64,000 nt of DNA from positions 1,240,001 to 1,304,000 of the forward strand of contig NZ_JAFBGM010000002.1 of assembly GCF_016811105.1 (NCBI RefSeq), written 5' to 3'. This document shows, one piece after another, positions 27,007 to 36,795 of the stretch. Within the stretch, counting starts at the first letter, position 1; each line of letters starts with the position of its first letter. The translations under genes and the position numbers were made by a program. The notes under the pieces were generated by a model. That model was not told the origin of the DNA, ran no database searches, and worked only from the letters and a program-made list of their open reading frames with translations. This DNA is from Aurantibacter crassamenti (lineage in GTDB: Bacteria > Bacteroidota > Bacteroidia > Flavobacteriales > Flavobacteriaceae).

Positions 27007-30000
27007 ATGCACATTAAGAGACTTCTTTTTATTTTCACATTATTTGTATTCACTTTTAGCTACTCACAGGTCAAAGTAGGTGAAAATCCGAATACGATAC
27101 ATCAATCTTCCATACTTGAATTGGAAAGTGATTCCAAAGTATTTATATTAACCAGAGTTGATGATACTCAAATGAGTCGCATTAGACCACTAGCTGGTGC
27201 TATGGTTTATAATACCGAACAAGGATGCGTATTTCAATACAACGGTACTACATGGTCATCGCTATGTAATTCTACGACCTTCAATGAAACAACAACTGTC
27301 TTACTAGACAATAAAGATGGTACACTATCGTACACCAATGAAAACAATCAAGAGATATTAATTAGTAAATCAACTTTAACAAACGACGGTAACGGTAATT
27401 TTACTTTTAACAACAATGATGGCAACCCAATAACTTTTTCGGGTACTGATAATCAAGATGCTAATGAGGTTCTGCTCTCTACGCCTATTGATGTAGATGG
27501 AGACGGTACAAATGAAAACAATGTACAAACCGCAATTGCTGGCTTAGCAAATCTTAATACTGACGATGATATTACCGCTGTAGTTTTTGATGGTACCAAT
27601 TTAACAGTCGAAGAAGGAACTACATCTTTTGGAGCGGATTTATCTGCTTTAGAAGAATCTAGTGATATCGCTGCGGTTCAAACCGATGTTGACCAAAACG
27701 AATCAGATGCTGATAACGCAATCGCTGCTGTGCAAACAAATTTAGATTCACATGTAGCTACTGATACCGATACAGATGAAACAAATGAACTTTCGGATTT
27801 AAACTTAGATGCTTCGAATATACTTACGCTTACGAATGCTGAAGCTGGTGCGACTGGAGTTGATCTTTCTGGATTTATTTCTTCGGATGATCAAAACTTA
27901 GAATCGGCTACGCTTTCTGCCACTAGCGAATTAGGAATTAATATTGAAGGGGGAAATGATGTGACGGTTGACCTATCTGCTTTAGAAGAGTCTAGTGATA
28001 TCGCTGCTGTACAAGCTGATGTTGATCAAAATGAGGCTGATGCCGATTCTTCTATTGCAGCGGTACAGGCTGATGTAGACCAAAATGAAACCGATGCAGA
28101 TAACGCAATTGCAGCAGTACAAACAAATTTAGATACGCATGTTGCTGCAGATACTGATACTGATGAAACAAACGAACTTTCTGATTTAAACTTAGATGCT
28201 TCAAATATACTTACGCTTACGAATGCAGAAGCAGGTGCGTCTGGAGTAGATCTTTCTGGATTCGTTTCTACCGATGATCAAAACTTAGAATCGGCTACAC
28301 TTTCTGCCACTAGCGAATTGGGTATTAATATTGAAGGGGGTAATGATGTTACTGTTGATTTATCCGCTTTGGAAGAATCTAGCGATATCGCTGCTGTGCA
28401 AGCCGATGTTGATCAAAATGAGACTGATGCTGATTCTGCTATTGCAACGGTACAGGCTGATGTAGACCAAAATGAAACCGATGCGGATAACGCAATCGCT
28501 GCTGTGCAAACAAATTTAGATACACATGTAGCTGCTGATACCGATACAGATGAAACAAATGAACTTTCTGATTTAAATTTAGATGCCTCCAATATTCTTA
28601 CCCTAACAAATGCGGAAGCAGGTGCAACTGGTGTTGATTTATCAGGATTCGTTTCTTCTGATGATCAAAACTTAGAGTCTGCTACACTTTCTGCGACTAG
28701 CGAATTAGGAATTAATATTGAAGGTGGTAACGATGTTACTGTTGATCTTTCTGCTTTAGAGGAGTCTAGTGATATCGCTGCAGTGCAAGCTGATGTAGAC
28801 CAAAATGAGACTGATGCCGATTCTGCTATTGCAACGGTACAGGCTGATGTAGACCAAAATGAAACCGATGCAGATAACGCAATCGCTGCTGTGCAAACAA
28901 ATTTAGATACACATGTTACTGCGGATACTGATACCGATGAAACCAACGAACTTTCTGATTTAAACTTAGACGCTTCAAATATACTTACGCTTACGAATGC
29001 GGAAGCAGGTGCAACTGGTGTTGATTTATCAGGATTCGTTTCTTCGGACGATCAAAACTTAGAATCGGCTACGCTTTCTGCGACTAGTGAACTAGGAATT
29101 AATATTGAAGGCGGTAATGATGTGACTGTTGACCTTTCTGCTTTGGAAGAATCTGCTGACATTACTGCGAACACAAATGCGATTGCTGCTGAAGTAGCGC
29201 GAGCAACTGCTGCTGAAACAGCTATACAAAATGATGTTAATCAAAATGAATTGGATGCGGATAACGCAATTGCAGCTGTGCAAACAAACTTAGATATGCA
29301 TGTTGCTGCTGATACTGATACTGATGAAACAAACGAACTTTCTGATTTAAACTTAGATGCTTCAAATATACTTACGCTTACGAATGCCGAAGCTGGTGCG
29401 ACTGGCGTTGATTTATCCGGTTTTGTGTCTACCGATGATCAAAACTTGGAATCCGCTACGCTTTCTGCGACTAGCGAATTAGGTATTAATATTGAAGGTG
29501 GTAATGATGTTACCGTTGATCTTTCTGCGCTGGAAGAATCTAGCGATATCGCTGCGGTTCAAACCGATGTTGACCAAAATGAGACTGATGCTGATTCTGC
29601 TATTGCAACGGTACAGGCTGATGTAGACCAAAATGAAACCGATGCGGATAACGCAATCGCTGCTGTGCAAACAAACTTAGATACTCATGTTGCTGCCGAT
29701 ACCGATACGGATGAAACAAATGAACTTTCGGATTTAAACTTAGATGCTTCAAATATACTTACGCTTACGAATGCGGAAGCAGGTGCGACTGGCGTTGATT
29801 TATCTGGTTTTGTTTCTTCGGATGATCAAAACTTGGAATCCGCTACGCTTTCTGCAACTAGTGAATTAGCTGTAAATATTGAAGGTGGTAATGATGTAAC
29901 GGTTGACCTATCTGCTTTAGAGGAGTCTAGTGATATAGCTGCTGTACAAACAAATTTAGATGCACATGTAGCGGCTGATTCTGATACAGATGAAACAAAC

Positions 30001-33000
30001 GAACTTTCTGATTTAAACTTAGACGCTTCCAATATTCTTACGCTTACAAATGCCGAAGCTGGTGCAACTGGTGTTGATTTATCAGGATTTGTTTCTTCAG
30101 ATGATCAAAACTTAGAATCGGCTACACTTTCTGCCACTAGTGAATTAGCTGTAAATATTGAAGGTGGTAACGATGTTACTGTTGATTTATCTGCTTTGGA
30201 AGAATCTGCAGACATTACTACAAACACAAATGCGATTACGGCGGAAGTAGCGCGAGCAACTGCTGCTGAAACAGCAATTCAAGATGATGTCAATCAAAAT
30301 GAAACCGATGCGGATAACGCAATTGCTGCAGTACAAACAAATTTAGATACGCATGTTGCTGCGGATTCTGATACAGACGAAACAAACGAACTTTCATTAT
30401 TAGGAAACGGTGCTCCCACAGTTACCCCAAGCAATCCTGGTACTACATATGTAGATGAAACCGCTGGGCAATTATATGTATATAATGGTACTACCTGGGA
30501 AGCAGTTGGTGGAAACGCCAGTCCTGATTTAGATGGCGACCCAACTAACGAACTTTCTGATTTATCTATTTCAGGTACAACAGTACAATTAACTAATGCA
30601 GCTGCAGGAGCAACTGGTGTTGATTTAAATACAACCTTCGCTACAGACACAGAACTATCTAATGCTATAATTGCTTCTGAAGCTTTGGATTTGGATAAAG
30701 ATGCAACCAACGAGCTTTCTGATTTAAACTTAGATGCCTCTAATATTCTTACGCTTACGAATGCCGAAGCTGGTGCAACTGGCGTTGATTTATCAGGATT
30801 TGTTTCTTCGGATGATCAAAACTTAGAATCGGCTACACTTTCTGCGACTAGCGAATTAGGAATTAATATTGAAGGCGGTAATGATGTGACTGTTGATTTA
30901 TCTGCTTTAGAGGAATCTAGTGATATCGCTGCAGTGCAAACAAATTTAGATACACATGTTGCTGCGGATACCGATACGGATGAAACAAACGAACTTTCTG
31001 ATTTAAACTTAGACGCTTCGAATGTTCTTACTTTAACTAATGCTGAAGCTGGTGCAACTGGTGTTGATTTATCAGGATTCGTTTCTTCGGACGATCAAAA
31101 CTTAGAATCGGCTACGCTTTCTGCGACTAGCGAATTGGGTATTAATATTGAAGGTGGTAATGATGTTACTGTTGATCTTTCTACTTTGGAAGAATCTAGT
31201 GATATCGCAGCTGTGCAAGCTGATGTTGATCAAAATGAGACTGATGCAGATAACGCAATCGCTGCAGTACAAACAAATTTAGATACGCATGTTGCTGCAG
31301 ATACAGATACCGATGAAACAAACGAACTTTCTGATTTAAACTTAGATGCTTCCAATATTCTTACGCTTACGAATGCGGAAGCAGGTGCAACTGGTGTTGA
31401 TCTTTCTGGATTTGTTTCTACTGATGATCAAAACTTAGAATCGGCTACACTGTCTGCCACTAGCGAATTGGGTATTAATATTGAAGGCGGTAATGATGTG
31501 ACTGTTGACCTTTCTGCTTTGGAAGAATCTGCTGACATTACTGCGAACACAAATGCGATTGCTGCTGAAGTAGCGCGAGCAACTGCTGCTGAAACAGCTA
31601 TACAAAATGATGTTAATCAAAATGAATCGGATGCGGATAACGCAATCGCTGCTGTACAAACAAATTTAGATACGCATGTTGCTGCTGATACCGATACAGA
31701 TGAAACAAATGAACTTTCTGATTTAAACTTAGACGCTTCCAATATACTTACGCTTACGAATGCGGAAGCAGGTGCAACTGGTGTTGATTTATCAGGATTC
31801 GTTTCTACCGATGATCAAAACTTAGAGTCCGCTACACTTTCTGCCACTAGCGAATTAGGTATTAATATTGAAGGCGGTAATGATGTGACTGTTGACCTTT
31901 CTACTTTGGAAGAATCTAGTGATATCGCAGCTGTACAAGCTGATGTAGACCAAAATGAAACCGATGCGGATAACGCAATCGCTGCGGTACAAACAAATTT
32001 AGATACGCATGTTGCTGCTGATACCGATACAGATGAAACAAATGAACTTTCTGATTTAAATTTAGATGCCTCCAATATTCTTACCCTAACAAATGCGGAA
32101 GCAGGTGCAACTGGTGTTGATTTATCAGGATTCGTTTCTTCTGATGATCAAAACTTAGAGTCTGCTACACTTTCTGCGACTAGCGAATTAGGTATTAATA
32201 TTGAAGGTGGTAACGATGTTACTGTTGATCTTTCTGCTTTGGAAGAGTCTAATGATATCGCTGCTGTGCAAACAAATTTAGATTCGCACATTGCTGCCGA
32301 TACTGATACAGATGAAACAAATGAACTTTCTGATTTAAACTTAGATGCTTCCAATATTCTTACGCTTACCAATGCGGAAGCAGGTGCAACTGGTGTTGAT
32401 TTATCAGGATTTGTTTCTTCAGATGATCAAAATTTAGAATCGGCTACGCTTTCTGCGACTAGCGAATTAGGAATTAATATTGAAGGGGGTAATGATGTTA
32501 CTGTTGATTTATCTGCTTTGGAAGAGTCTAGTGATATCGCTGCTGTGCAAACAAATTTAGATTCGCACATTGCTGCCGATACTGATACAGATGAAACAAA
32601 CGAACTTTCTGATTTAAACTTGGACGCTTCAAATATACTTACACTTACGAATGCTGAGGCTGGTGCTACTGGTGTTGATCTTTCTGGTTTTGTGTCTACC
32701 GATGATCAAAACTTAGAATCGGCTACACTTTCTGCTACTAGCGAATTAGGTATTAATATTGAAGGGGGTAATGATGTGACTGTTGATTTATCTGCTTTAG
32801 AAGAATCTGCTGACATTACAACGAACACAAATGCGATTGCTGCTGAAGTAGCGCGAGCAACTGCTGCTGAAACAGCTATACAAAATGATGTTAATCAAAA
32901 TGAAACCGATGCGGATAACGCAATCGCTGCTGTGCAAACAAACTTAGATACGCATATTGCTGCAGATACCGATACAGACGAAACAAACGAACTTTCTGAT

Positions 33001-36000
33001 TTAAACTTAGATGCTTCAAATATTCTTACCCTAACAAATGCGGAAGCAGGTGCAACTGGTGTTGATTTATCAGGATTCGTTTCTTCGGACGATCAAAACT
33101 TAGAATCCGCTACGCTTTCTGCAACTAGTGAACTAGGAATTAATATTGAAGGCGGTAATGATGTAACTGTTGACCTCTCTGCTTTAGAGGAATCTAGTGA
33201 TATAGCTGCTGTACAAGCTGATGTTGATCTAAATGAAACCGATGCGGATAACGCAATCGCTGCTGTGCAAACAAATTTAGATGCACATTTAGCTGCAGAT
33301 ACCGATACAGACGAAACAAACGAACTTTCTGATTTAAACTTAGATGCTTCAAATATTCTTACCCTAACAAATGCGGAAGCAGGTGCAACAGGTGTTGATC
33401 TTTCTGGTTTTGTTTCTACCGATGACCAAAACTTAGAATCAGCTACACTTTCTGCTACTAGCGAATTAGCTGTAAATATTGAAGGTGGTAATGATGTAAC
33501 GGTTGACCTATCTGCTTTAGAAGAGTCTAGTGATATCGCTGCTGTACAAGCTGATGTTGATCAAAATGAGGCTGATGCCGATTCTTCTATTGTAGCGGTA
33601 CAGGCTGATGTAGACCAAAATGAAACCGATGCAGATAACGCAATTGCAGCAGTACAAACAAATTTAGATACGCATGTTGCTGCAGATACTGATACTGATG
33701 AAACAAACGAACTTTCTGATTTAAACTTAGACGCTTCAAATATACTTACGCTTACGAATGCGGAAGCTGGTGCAACTGGAGTAGATCTTTCTGGATTCGT
33801 TTCTTCAGATGATCAAAACTTAGAATCGGCTACGCTATCTGCAACTAGTGAATTAGGAATTAATATTGAAGGCGGTAATGATGTGACTGTTGACCTTTCT
33901 GCTTTAGAAGAATCTGCTGACATTACTGCGAACACAAATGCGATTGCTGCTGAAGTAGCGCGAGCAACTGCTGCTGAAACAGCTATACAAAATGATGTTA
34001 ATCAAAATGAATCGGATGCGGATAACGCCATCGCTGCTGTGCAAACAAACTTAGATACTCATGTTGCTGCTGATACCGATACAGATGAAACAAACGAACT
34101 TTCTGATTTAAACTTAGACGCTTCCAATATTCTTACGCTTACGAATGCCGAAGCTGGTGCAACTGGCGTTGATTTATCAGGATTTGTTTCTTCGGATGAT
34201 CAAAACTTAGAATCGGCTACACTTTCTGCCACTAGCGAATTAGGTATTAATATTGAAGGCGGTAATGATGTGACTGTTGACCTTTCCGCCTTAGAAGAAT
34301 CTAGTGATATTGCTACTGTACAAACAAATTTAGATGCACATGTTGCGGCTGATACGGATACGGATGAAACAAACGAACTTTCTGATTTAAACTTAGACGC
34401 TTCCAATATTCTTACGCTTACGAATGCAGAAGCAGGTGCAACTGGTGTTGATTTATCAGGATTTGTTTCTTCGGATGATCAAAACTTAGAGTCCGCTACA
34501 CTTTCTGCCACTAGCGAATTGGGTATTAATATTGAAGGGGGTAATGATGTGACTGTTGACCTTTCTGCTTTAGAAGAGTCTAGTGATATCGCTGCGGTTC
34601 AATCAAATTTAGATGCACATGTAGCTGCGGATACGGATACAGACGAAACAAACGAACTTTCTGATTTAAACTTAGACGCTTCAAATATACTTACGCTTAC
34701 GAATGCGGAAGCTGGTGCAACTGGAGTTGATCTTTCTGGATTCGTTTCTTCTGATGATCAAAACTTAGAATCGGCTACGCTTTCTGCGACTAGCGAATTA
34801 GGAATTAATATTGAAGGTGGTAATGATGTTACTGTTGATTTATCTGCTTTGGAAGAGTCTAGTGATATCGCAGCGGTTCAAACCGATGTCGACCAAAACG
34901 AATTAGATGCCGATAACGCAATCGCTGCTGTGCAAACAAACTTAGATACGCATATTGCTGCTGATACCGATACTGATGAAACAAACGAACTTTCTGATTT
35001 AAACTTAGATGCTTCAAATATACTTACGCTTACCAATGCGGAAGCAGGTGCAACTGGCGTTGATCTTTCTGGATTCGTTTCTACCGATGATCAAAACTTG
35101 GAATCCGCTACGCTTTCTGCGACTAGTGAACTAGGAATTAATATTGAAGGTGGTAATGATGTGACTGTTGACCTTTCTGCTTTAGAAGAATCTAATGATA
35201 TAGCTGCAGTACAAACAAATTTAGATACGCATGTTGCTGCTGATACCGATACCGATGAAACAAACGAACTTTCGGATTTAAATTTAGATGCCTCCAATAT
35301 TCTTACGCTTACGAATGCTCAAGCTGGTGCAACTGGAGTAGATCTTTCTGGTTTTGTGTCTACCGATGATCAAAACTTAGAGTCTGCTACACTTTCTGCG
35401 ACTAGCGAATTAGGTATTAATATTGAAGGGGGTAATGATGTTACCGTAGATCTTTCTACTTTGGAAGAATCTAGTGATATCGCTGCGGTTCAAATCGATG
35501 TCGATCAAAACGAATTAGATGCCGATAACGCAATCGCTGCAGTGCAAACAAATTTAGATTCGCACATTGCTGCGGATACTGATACAGACGAAACAAATGA
35601 ACTTTCTGATTTAAACTTAGATGCCTCCAATATTCTTACTTTAACTAATGCTGAAGCTGGTGCGACTGGCGTTGATTTATCAGGATTTGTTTCTTCGGAT
35701 AATCAAAAAATTGAATTATTCGCTTTTAATGGCTCCACTTTTGAATTAATGTTAGGCATTGAAAATGATGCAACCACTAGGACAGCAAATTTATCATCAT
35801 TACATGCTGATGGTACTGAAACAAAAATTGTTGCAGGAGATTCCAATATAATTGTAACAGGCGATGGTTCCTCAACCTTACCTTATGGAATATATAATAA
35901 TTTTACCGAAGTTGACGGAAGTATCACAAACGAAACAAACACAGGTTTTACTACTGTAACTGTCTCCGGCACAGATTACTTAAGAATATCAGATTCTAAT

Positions 36001-36780
36001 GGAGATTTAGATGTTCCGCTTTCTGATTTAGCACATTCAGGTACAACAGGCTCTGTCTTTTTTGCAGATGCATTGGGCAATCCATCAGAAAACAATTCTC
36101 AATTATTCTGGGATAATAGTAGTAATAGTTTTGGTATTGGTACAGCTAGCCCAACAAACAAACTACATGTTACCGGGGCTATTCGTTCTCAGGGATTGCT
36201 AAATTCTAATGGAACGGTTAATGAGCCATCCTATAGATTTCAGGCAGATACCAATACAGGTATGTATAGACCAGCAGCTGACGAAATCGGCTTTACTGTT
36301 GGTGGAATTCAAGCTTTAAGAATTGATGAAACATCAAATAATACGACAGTTATTGTAAATGAAACTTTAGAGTTAGAAGGTGATGTTTTAGACACAAGTA
36401 ACTCACCTGGTACTGCGGGACAAGTTCTTAGCTCTACCGGAACAGGAACCGCATGGGTAAATTCTATGAGTCCAGTAAAAGCAATTGGAAAAATAGCTGG
36501 TGGTGGAAGTATTATCAAGGCAACAACAGGTGTTACTACTTCAAGAATTAGCACGGGTAGATACCAAGTTACCTTACCATCCGGTATGGTATCAGATGCA
36601 AATTACATCATTCAATTAACCCAACCTGGTAGAAATGGTTCAGGAAATGACGACCCAGGTATATCCTATTCAAATCAAACAACAACTGGATTTCAAGTCA
36701 TAATTGGCGATAATGACAATGGCGCAACAGATAGAGCCAGATTTGATTCTGAATTTATGTTTACAATATTAGACCTATAA
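27007..36780 (+). CDS. Giant acidic repetitive fibre-like protein (3257 aa)
   Basis: Signal peptide at residues 1-21 (ending FSYSQ). A head domain at about 22-95 (SILELESDSKV, GAMVYNTEQGC) matches the 926-aa protein. After a short linker, residues about 260-2860 are a tandem repeat array: 22 full units and a truncated 23rd, each beginning NELSDLNLDAS and containing DDQNLESATLS and NDVTVDLS. Units contain strongly helical inserts (VDQNETDADNAIAAVQ or EVARATAAETAIQ). The array is interrupted once by a 108-residue insert. The C-terminal region has FFADALGNPSE, LFWDNSS and a tail-fibre-like MYRPAADEIGF, ending in a beta-rich domain. No cysteine occurs in the repeats and they are extremely acidic. 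No T9SS sorting domain is seen. It is probably an extracellular, possibly trimeric, fibre; that is inference. Confidence 0.85.
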   Translation: MHIKRLLFIFTLFVFTFSYSQVKVGENPNTIHQSSILELESDSKVFILTRVDDTQMSRIRPLAGAMVYNTEQGCVFQYNGTTWSSLCNSTTFNETTTVLLDNKDGTLSYTNENNQEILISKSTLTNDGNGNFTFNNNDGNPITFSGTDNQDANEVLLSTPIDVDGDGTNENNVQTAIAGLANLNTDDDITAVVFDGTNLTVEEGTTSFGADLSALEESSDIAAVQTDVDQNESDADNAIAAVQTNLDSHVATDTDTDETNELSDLNLDASNILTLTNAEAGATGVDLSGFISSDDQNLESATLSATSELGINIEGGNDVTVDLSALEESSDIAAVQADVDQNEADADSSIAAVQADVDQNETDADNAIAAVQTNLDTHVAADTDTDETNELSDLNLDASNILTLTNAEAGASGVDLSGFVSTDDQNLESATLSATSELGINIEGGNDVTVDLSALEESSDIAAVQADVDQNETDADSAIATVQADVDQNETDADNAIAAVQTNLDTHVAADTDTDETNELSDLNLDASNILTLTNAEAGATGVDLSGFVSSDDQNLESATLSATSELGINIEGGNDVTVDLSALEESSDIAAVQADVDQNETDADSAIATVQADVDQNETDADNAIAAVQTNLDTHVTADTDTDETNELSDLNLDASNILTLTNAEAGATGVDLSGFVSSDDQNLESATLSATSELGINIEGGNDVTVDLSALEESADITANTNAIAAEVARATAAETAIQNDVNQNELDADNAIAAVQTNLDMHVAADTDTDETNELSDLNLDASNILTLTNAEAGATGVDLSGFVSTDDQNLESATLSATSELGINIEGGNDVTVDLSALEESSDIAAVQTDVDQNETDADSAIATVQADVDQNETDADNAIAAVQTNLDTHVAADTDTDETNELSDLNLDASNILTLTNAEAGATGVDLSGFVSSDDQNLESATLSATSELAVNIEGGNDVTVDLSALEESSDIAAVQTNLDAHVAADSDTDETNELSDLNLDASNILTLTNAEAGATGVDLSGFVSSDDQNLESATLSATSELAVNIEGGNDVTVDLSALEESADITTNTNAITAEVARATAAETAIQDDVNQNETDADNAIAAVQTNLDTHVAADSDTDETNELSLLGNGAPTVTPSNPGTTYVDETAGQLYVYNGTTWEAVGGNASPDLDGDPTNELSDLSISGTTVQLTNAAAGATGVDLNTTFATDTELSNAIIASEALDLDKDATNELSDLNLDASNILTLTNAEAGATGVDLSGFVSSDDQNLESATLSATSELGINIEGGNDVTVDLSALEESSDIAAVQTNLDTHVAADTDTDETNELSDLNLDASNVLTLTNAEAGATGVDLSGFVSSDDQNLESATLSATSELGINIEGGNDVTVDLSTLEESSDIAAVQADVDQNETDADNAIAAVQTNLDTHVAADTDTDETNELSDLNLDASNILTLTNAEAGATGVDLSGFVSTDDQNLESATLSATSELGINIEGGNDVTVDLSALEESADITANTNAIAAEVARATAAETAIQNDVNQNESDADNAIAAVQTNLDTHVAADTDTDETNELSDLNLDASNILTLTNAEAGATGVDLSGFVSTDDQNLESATLSATSELGINIEGGNDVTVDLSTLEESSDIAAVQADVDQNETDADNAIAAVQTNLDTHVAADTDTDETNELSDLNLDASNILTLTNAEAGATGVDLSGFVSSDDQNLESATLSATSELGINIEGGNDVTVDLSALEESNDIAAVQTNLDSHIAADTDTDETNELSDLNLDASNILTLTNAEAGATGVDLSGFVSSDDQNLESATLSATSELGINIEGGNDVTVDLSALEESSDIAAVQTNLDSHIAADTDTDETNELSDLNLDASNILTLTNAEAGATGVDLSGFVSTDDQNLESATLSATSELGINIEGGNDVTVDLSALEESADITTNTNAIAAEVARATAAETAIQNDVNQNETDADNAIAAVQTNLDTHIAADTDTDETNELSDLNLDASNILTLTNAEAGATGVDLSGFVSSDDQNLESATLSATSELGINIEGGNDVTVDLSALEESSDIAAVQADVDLNETDADNAIAAVQTNLDAHLAADTDTDETNELSDLNLDASNILTLTNAEAGATGVDLSGFVSTDDQNLESATLSATSELAVNIEGGNDVTVDLSALEESSDIAAVQADVDQNEADADSSIVAVQADVDQNETDADNAIAAVQTNLDTHVAADTDTDETNELSDLNLDASNILTLTNAEAGATGVDLSGFVSSDDQNLESATLSATSELGINIEGGNDVTVDLSALEESADITANTNAIAAEVARATAAETAIQNDVNQNESDADNAIAAVQTNLDTHVAADTDTDETNELSDLNLDASNILTLTNAEAGATGVDLSGFVSSDDQNLESATLSATSELGINIEGGNDVTVDLSALEESSDIATVQTNLDAHVAADTDTDETNELSDLNLDASNILTLTNAEAGATGVDLSGFVSSDDQNLESATLSATSELGINIEGGNDVTVDLSALEESSDIAAVQSNLDAHVAADTDTDETNELSDLNLDASNILTLTNAEAGATGVDLSGFVSSDDQNLESATLSATSELGINIEGGNDVTVDLSALEESSDIAAVQTDVDQNELDADNAIAAVQTNLDTHIAADTDTDETNELSDLNLDASNILTLTNAEAGATGVDLSGFVSTDDQNLESATLSATSELGINIEGGNDVTVDLSALEESNDIAAVQTNLDTHVAADTDTDETNELSDLNLDASNILTLTNAQAGATGVDLSGFVSTDDQNLESATLSATSELGINIEGGNDVTVDLSTLEESSDIAAVQIDVDQNELDADNAIAAVQTNLDSHIAADTDTDETNELSDLNLDASNILTLTNAEAGATGVDLSGFVSSDNQKIELFAFNGSTFELMLGIENDATTRTANLSSLHADGTETKIVAGDSNIIVTGDGSSTLPYGIYNNFTEVDGSITNETNTGFTTVTVSGTDYLRISDSNGDLDVPLSDLAHSGTTGSVFFADALGNPSENNSQLFWDNSSNSFGIGTASPTNKLHVTGAIRSQGLLNSNGTVNEPSYRFQADTNTGMYRPAADEIGFTVGGIQALRIDETSNNTTVIVNETLELEGDVLDTSNSPGTAGQVLSSTGTGTAWVNSMSPVKAIGKIAGGGSIIKATTGVTTSRISTGRYQVTLPSGMVSDANYIIQLTQPGRNGSGNDDPGISYSNQTTTGFQVIIGDNDNGATDRARFDSEFMFTILDL
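27784..35700 (+). repeat. In-frame tandem repeat array, 22 full units plus one truncated
   Basis: Units start at the Asn codon of NELSDLNLDAS: 27784, 28171, 28558, 28945, 29332, 29719, 29998, then after the insert 30709, 30988, 31321, 31708, 32041, 32320, 32599, 32986, 33319, 33706, 34093, 34372, 34651, 34984, 35263 and 35596 (truncated). Full-unit lengths are 387 bp (ten), 333 bp (five) and 279 bp (seven), so they differ only by 54-bp steps. A non-repeat segment fills 30385-30708. The array ends where DDQNLES is replaced by DNQKIELF near 35700. All steps keep the reading frame. Confidence 0.95.
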
Positions 36781-36795
36781 CCAAACAACAAAAAC

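Noticed and set aside
28665-35297. Many long minus-strand open frames across the fibre repeat array (Ser/Val-rich translations)
   Set aside because: They recur with the repeat period and arise from the codon pattern of the acidic repeat read backwards. They have no promoters, ribosome sites or protein-like composition of their own.
27784-35700. The tandem array as a CRISPR or other non-coding repeat
   Set aside because: All units are in one continuous reading frame, unit steps are multiples of three, and variation is mostly at silent positions.
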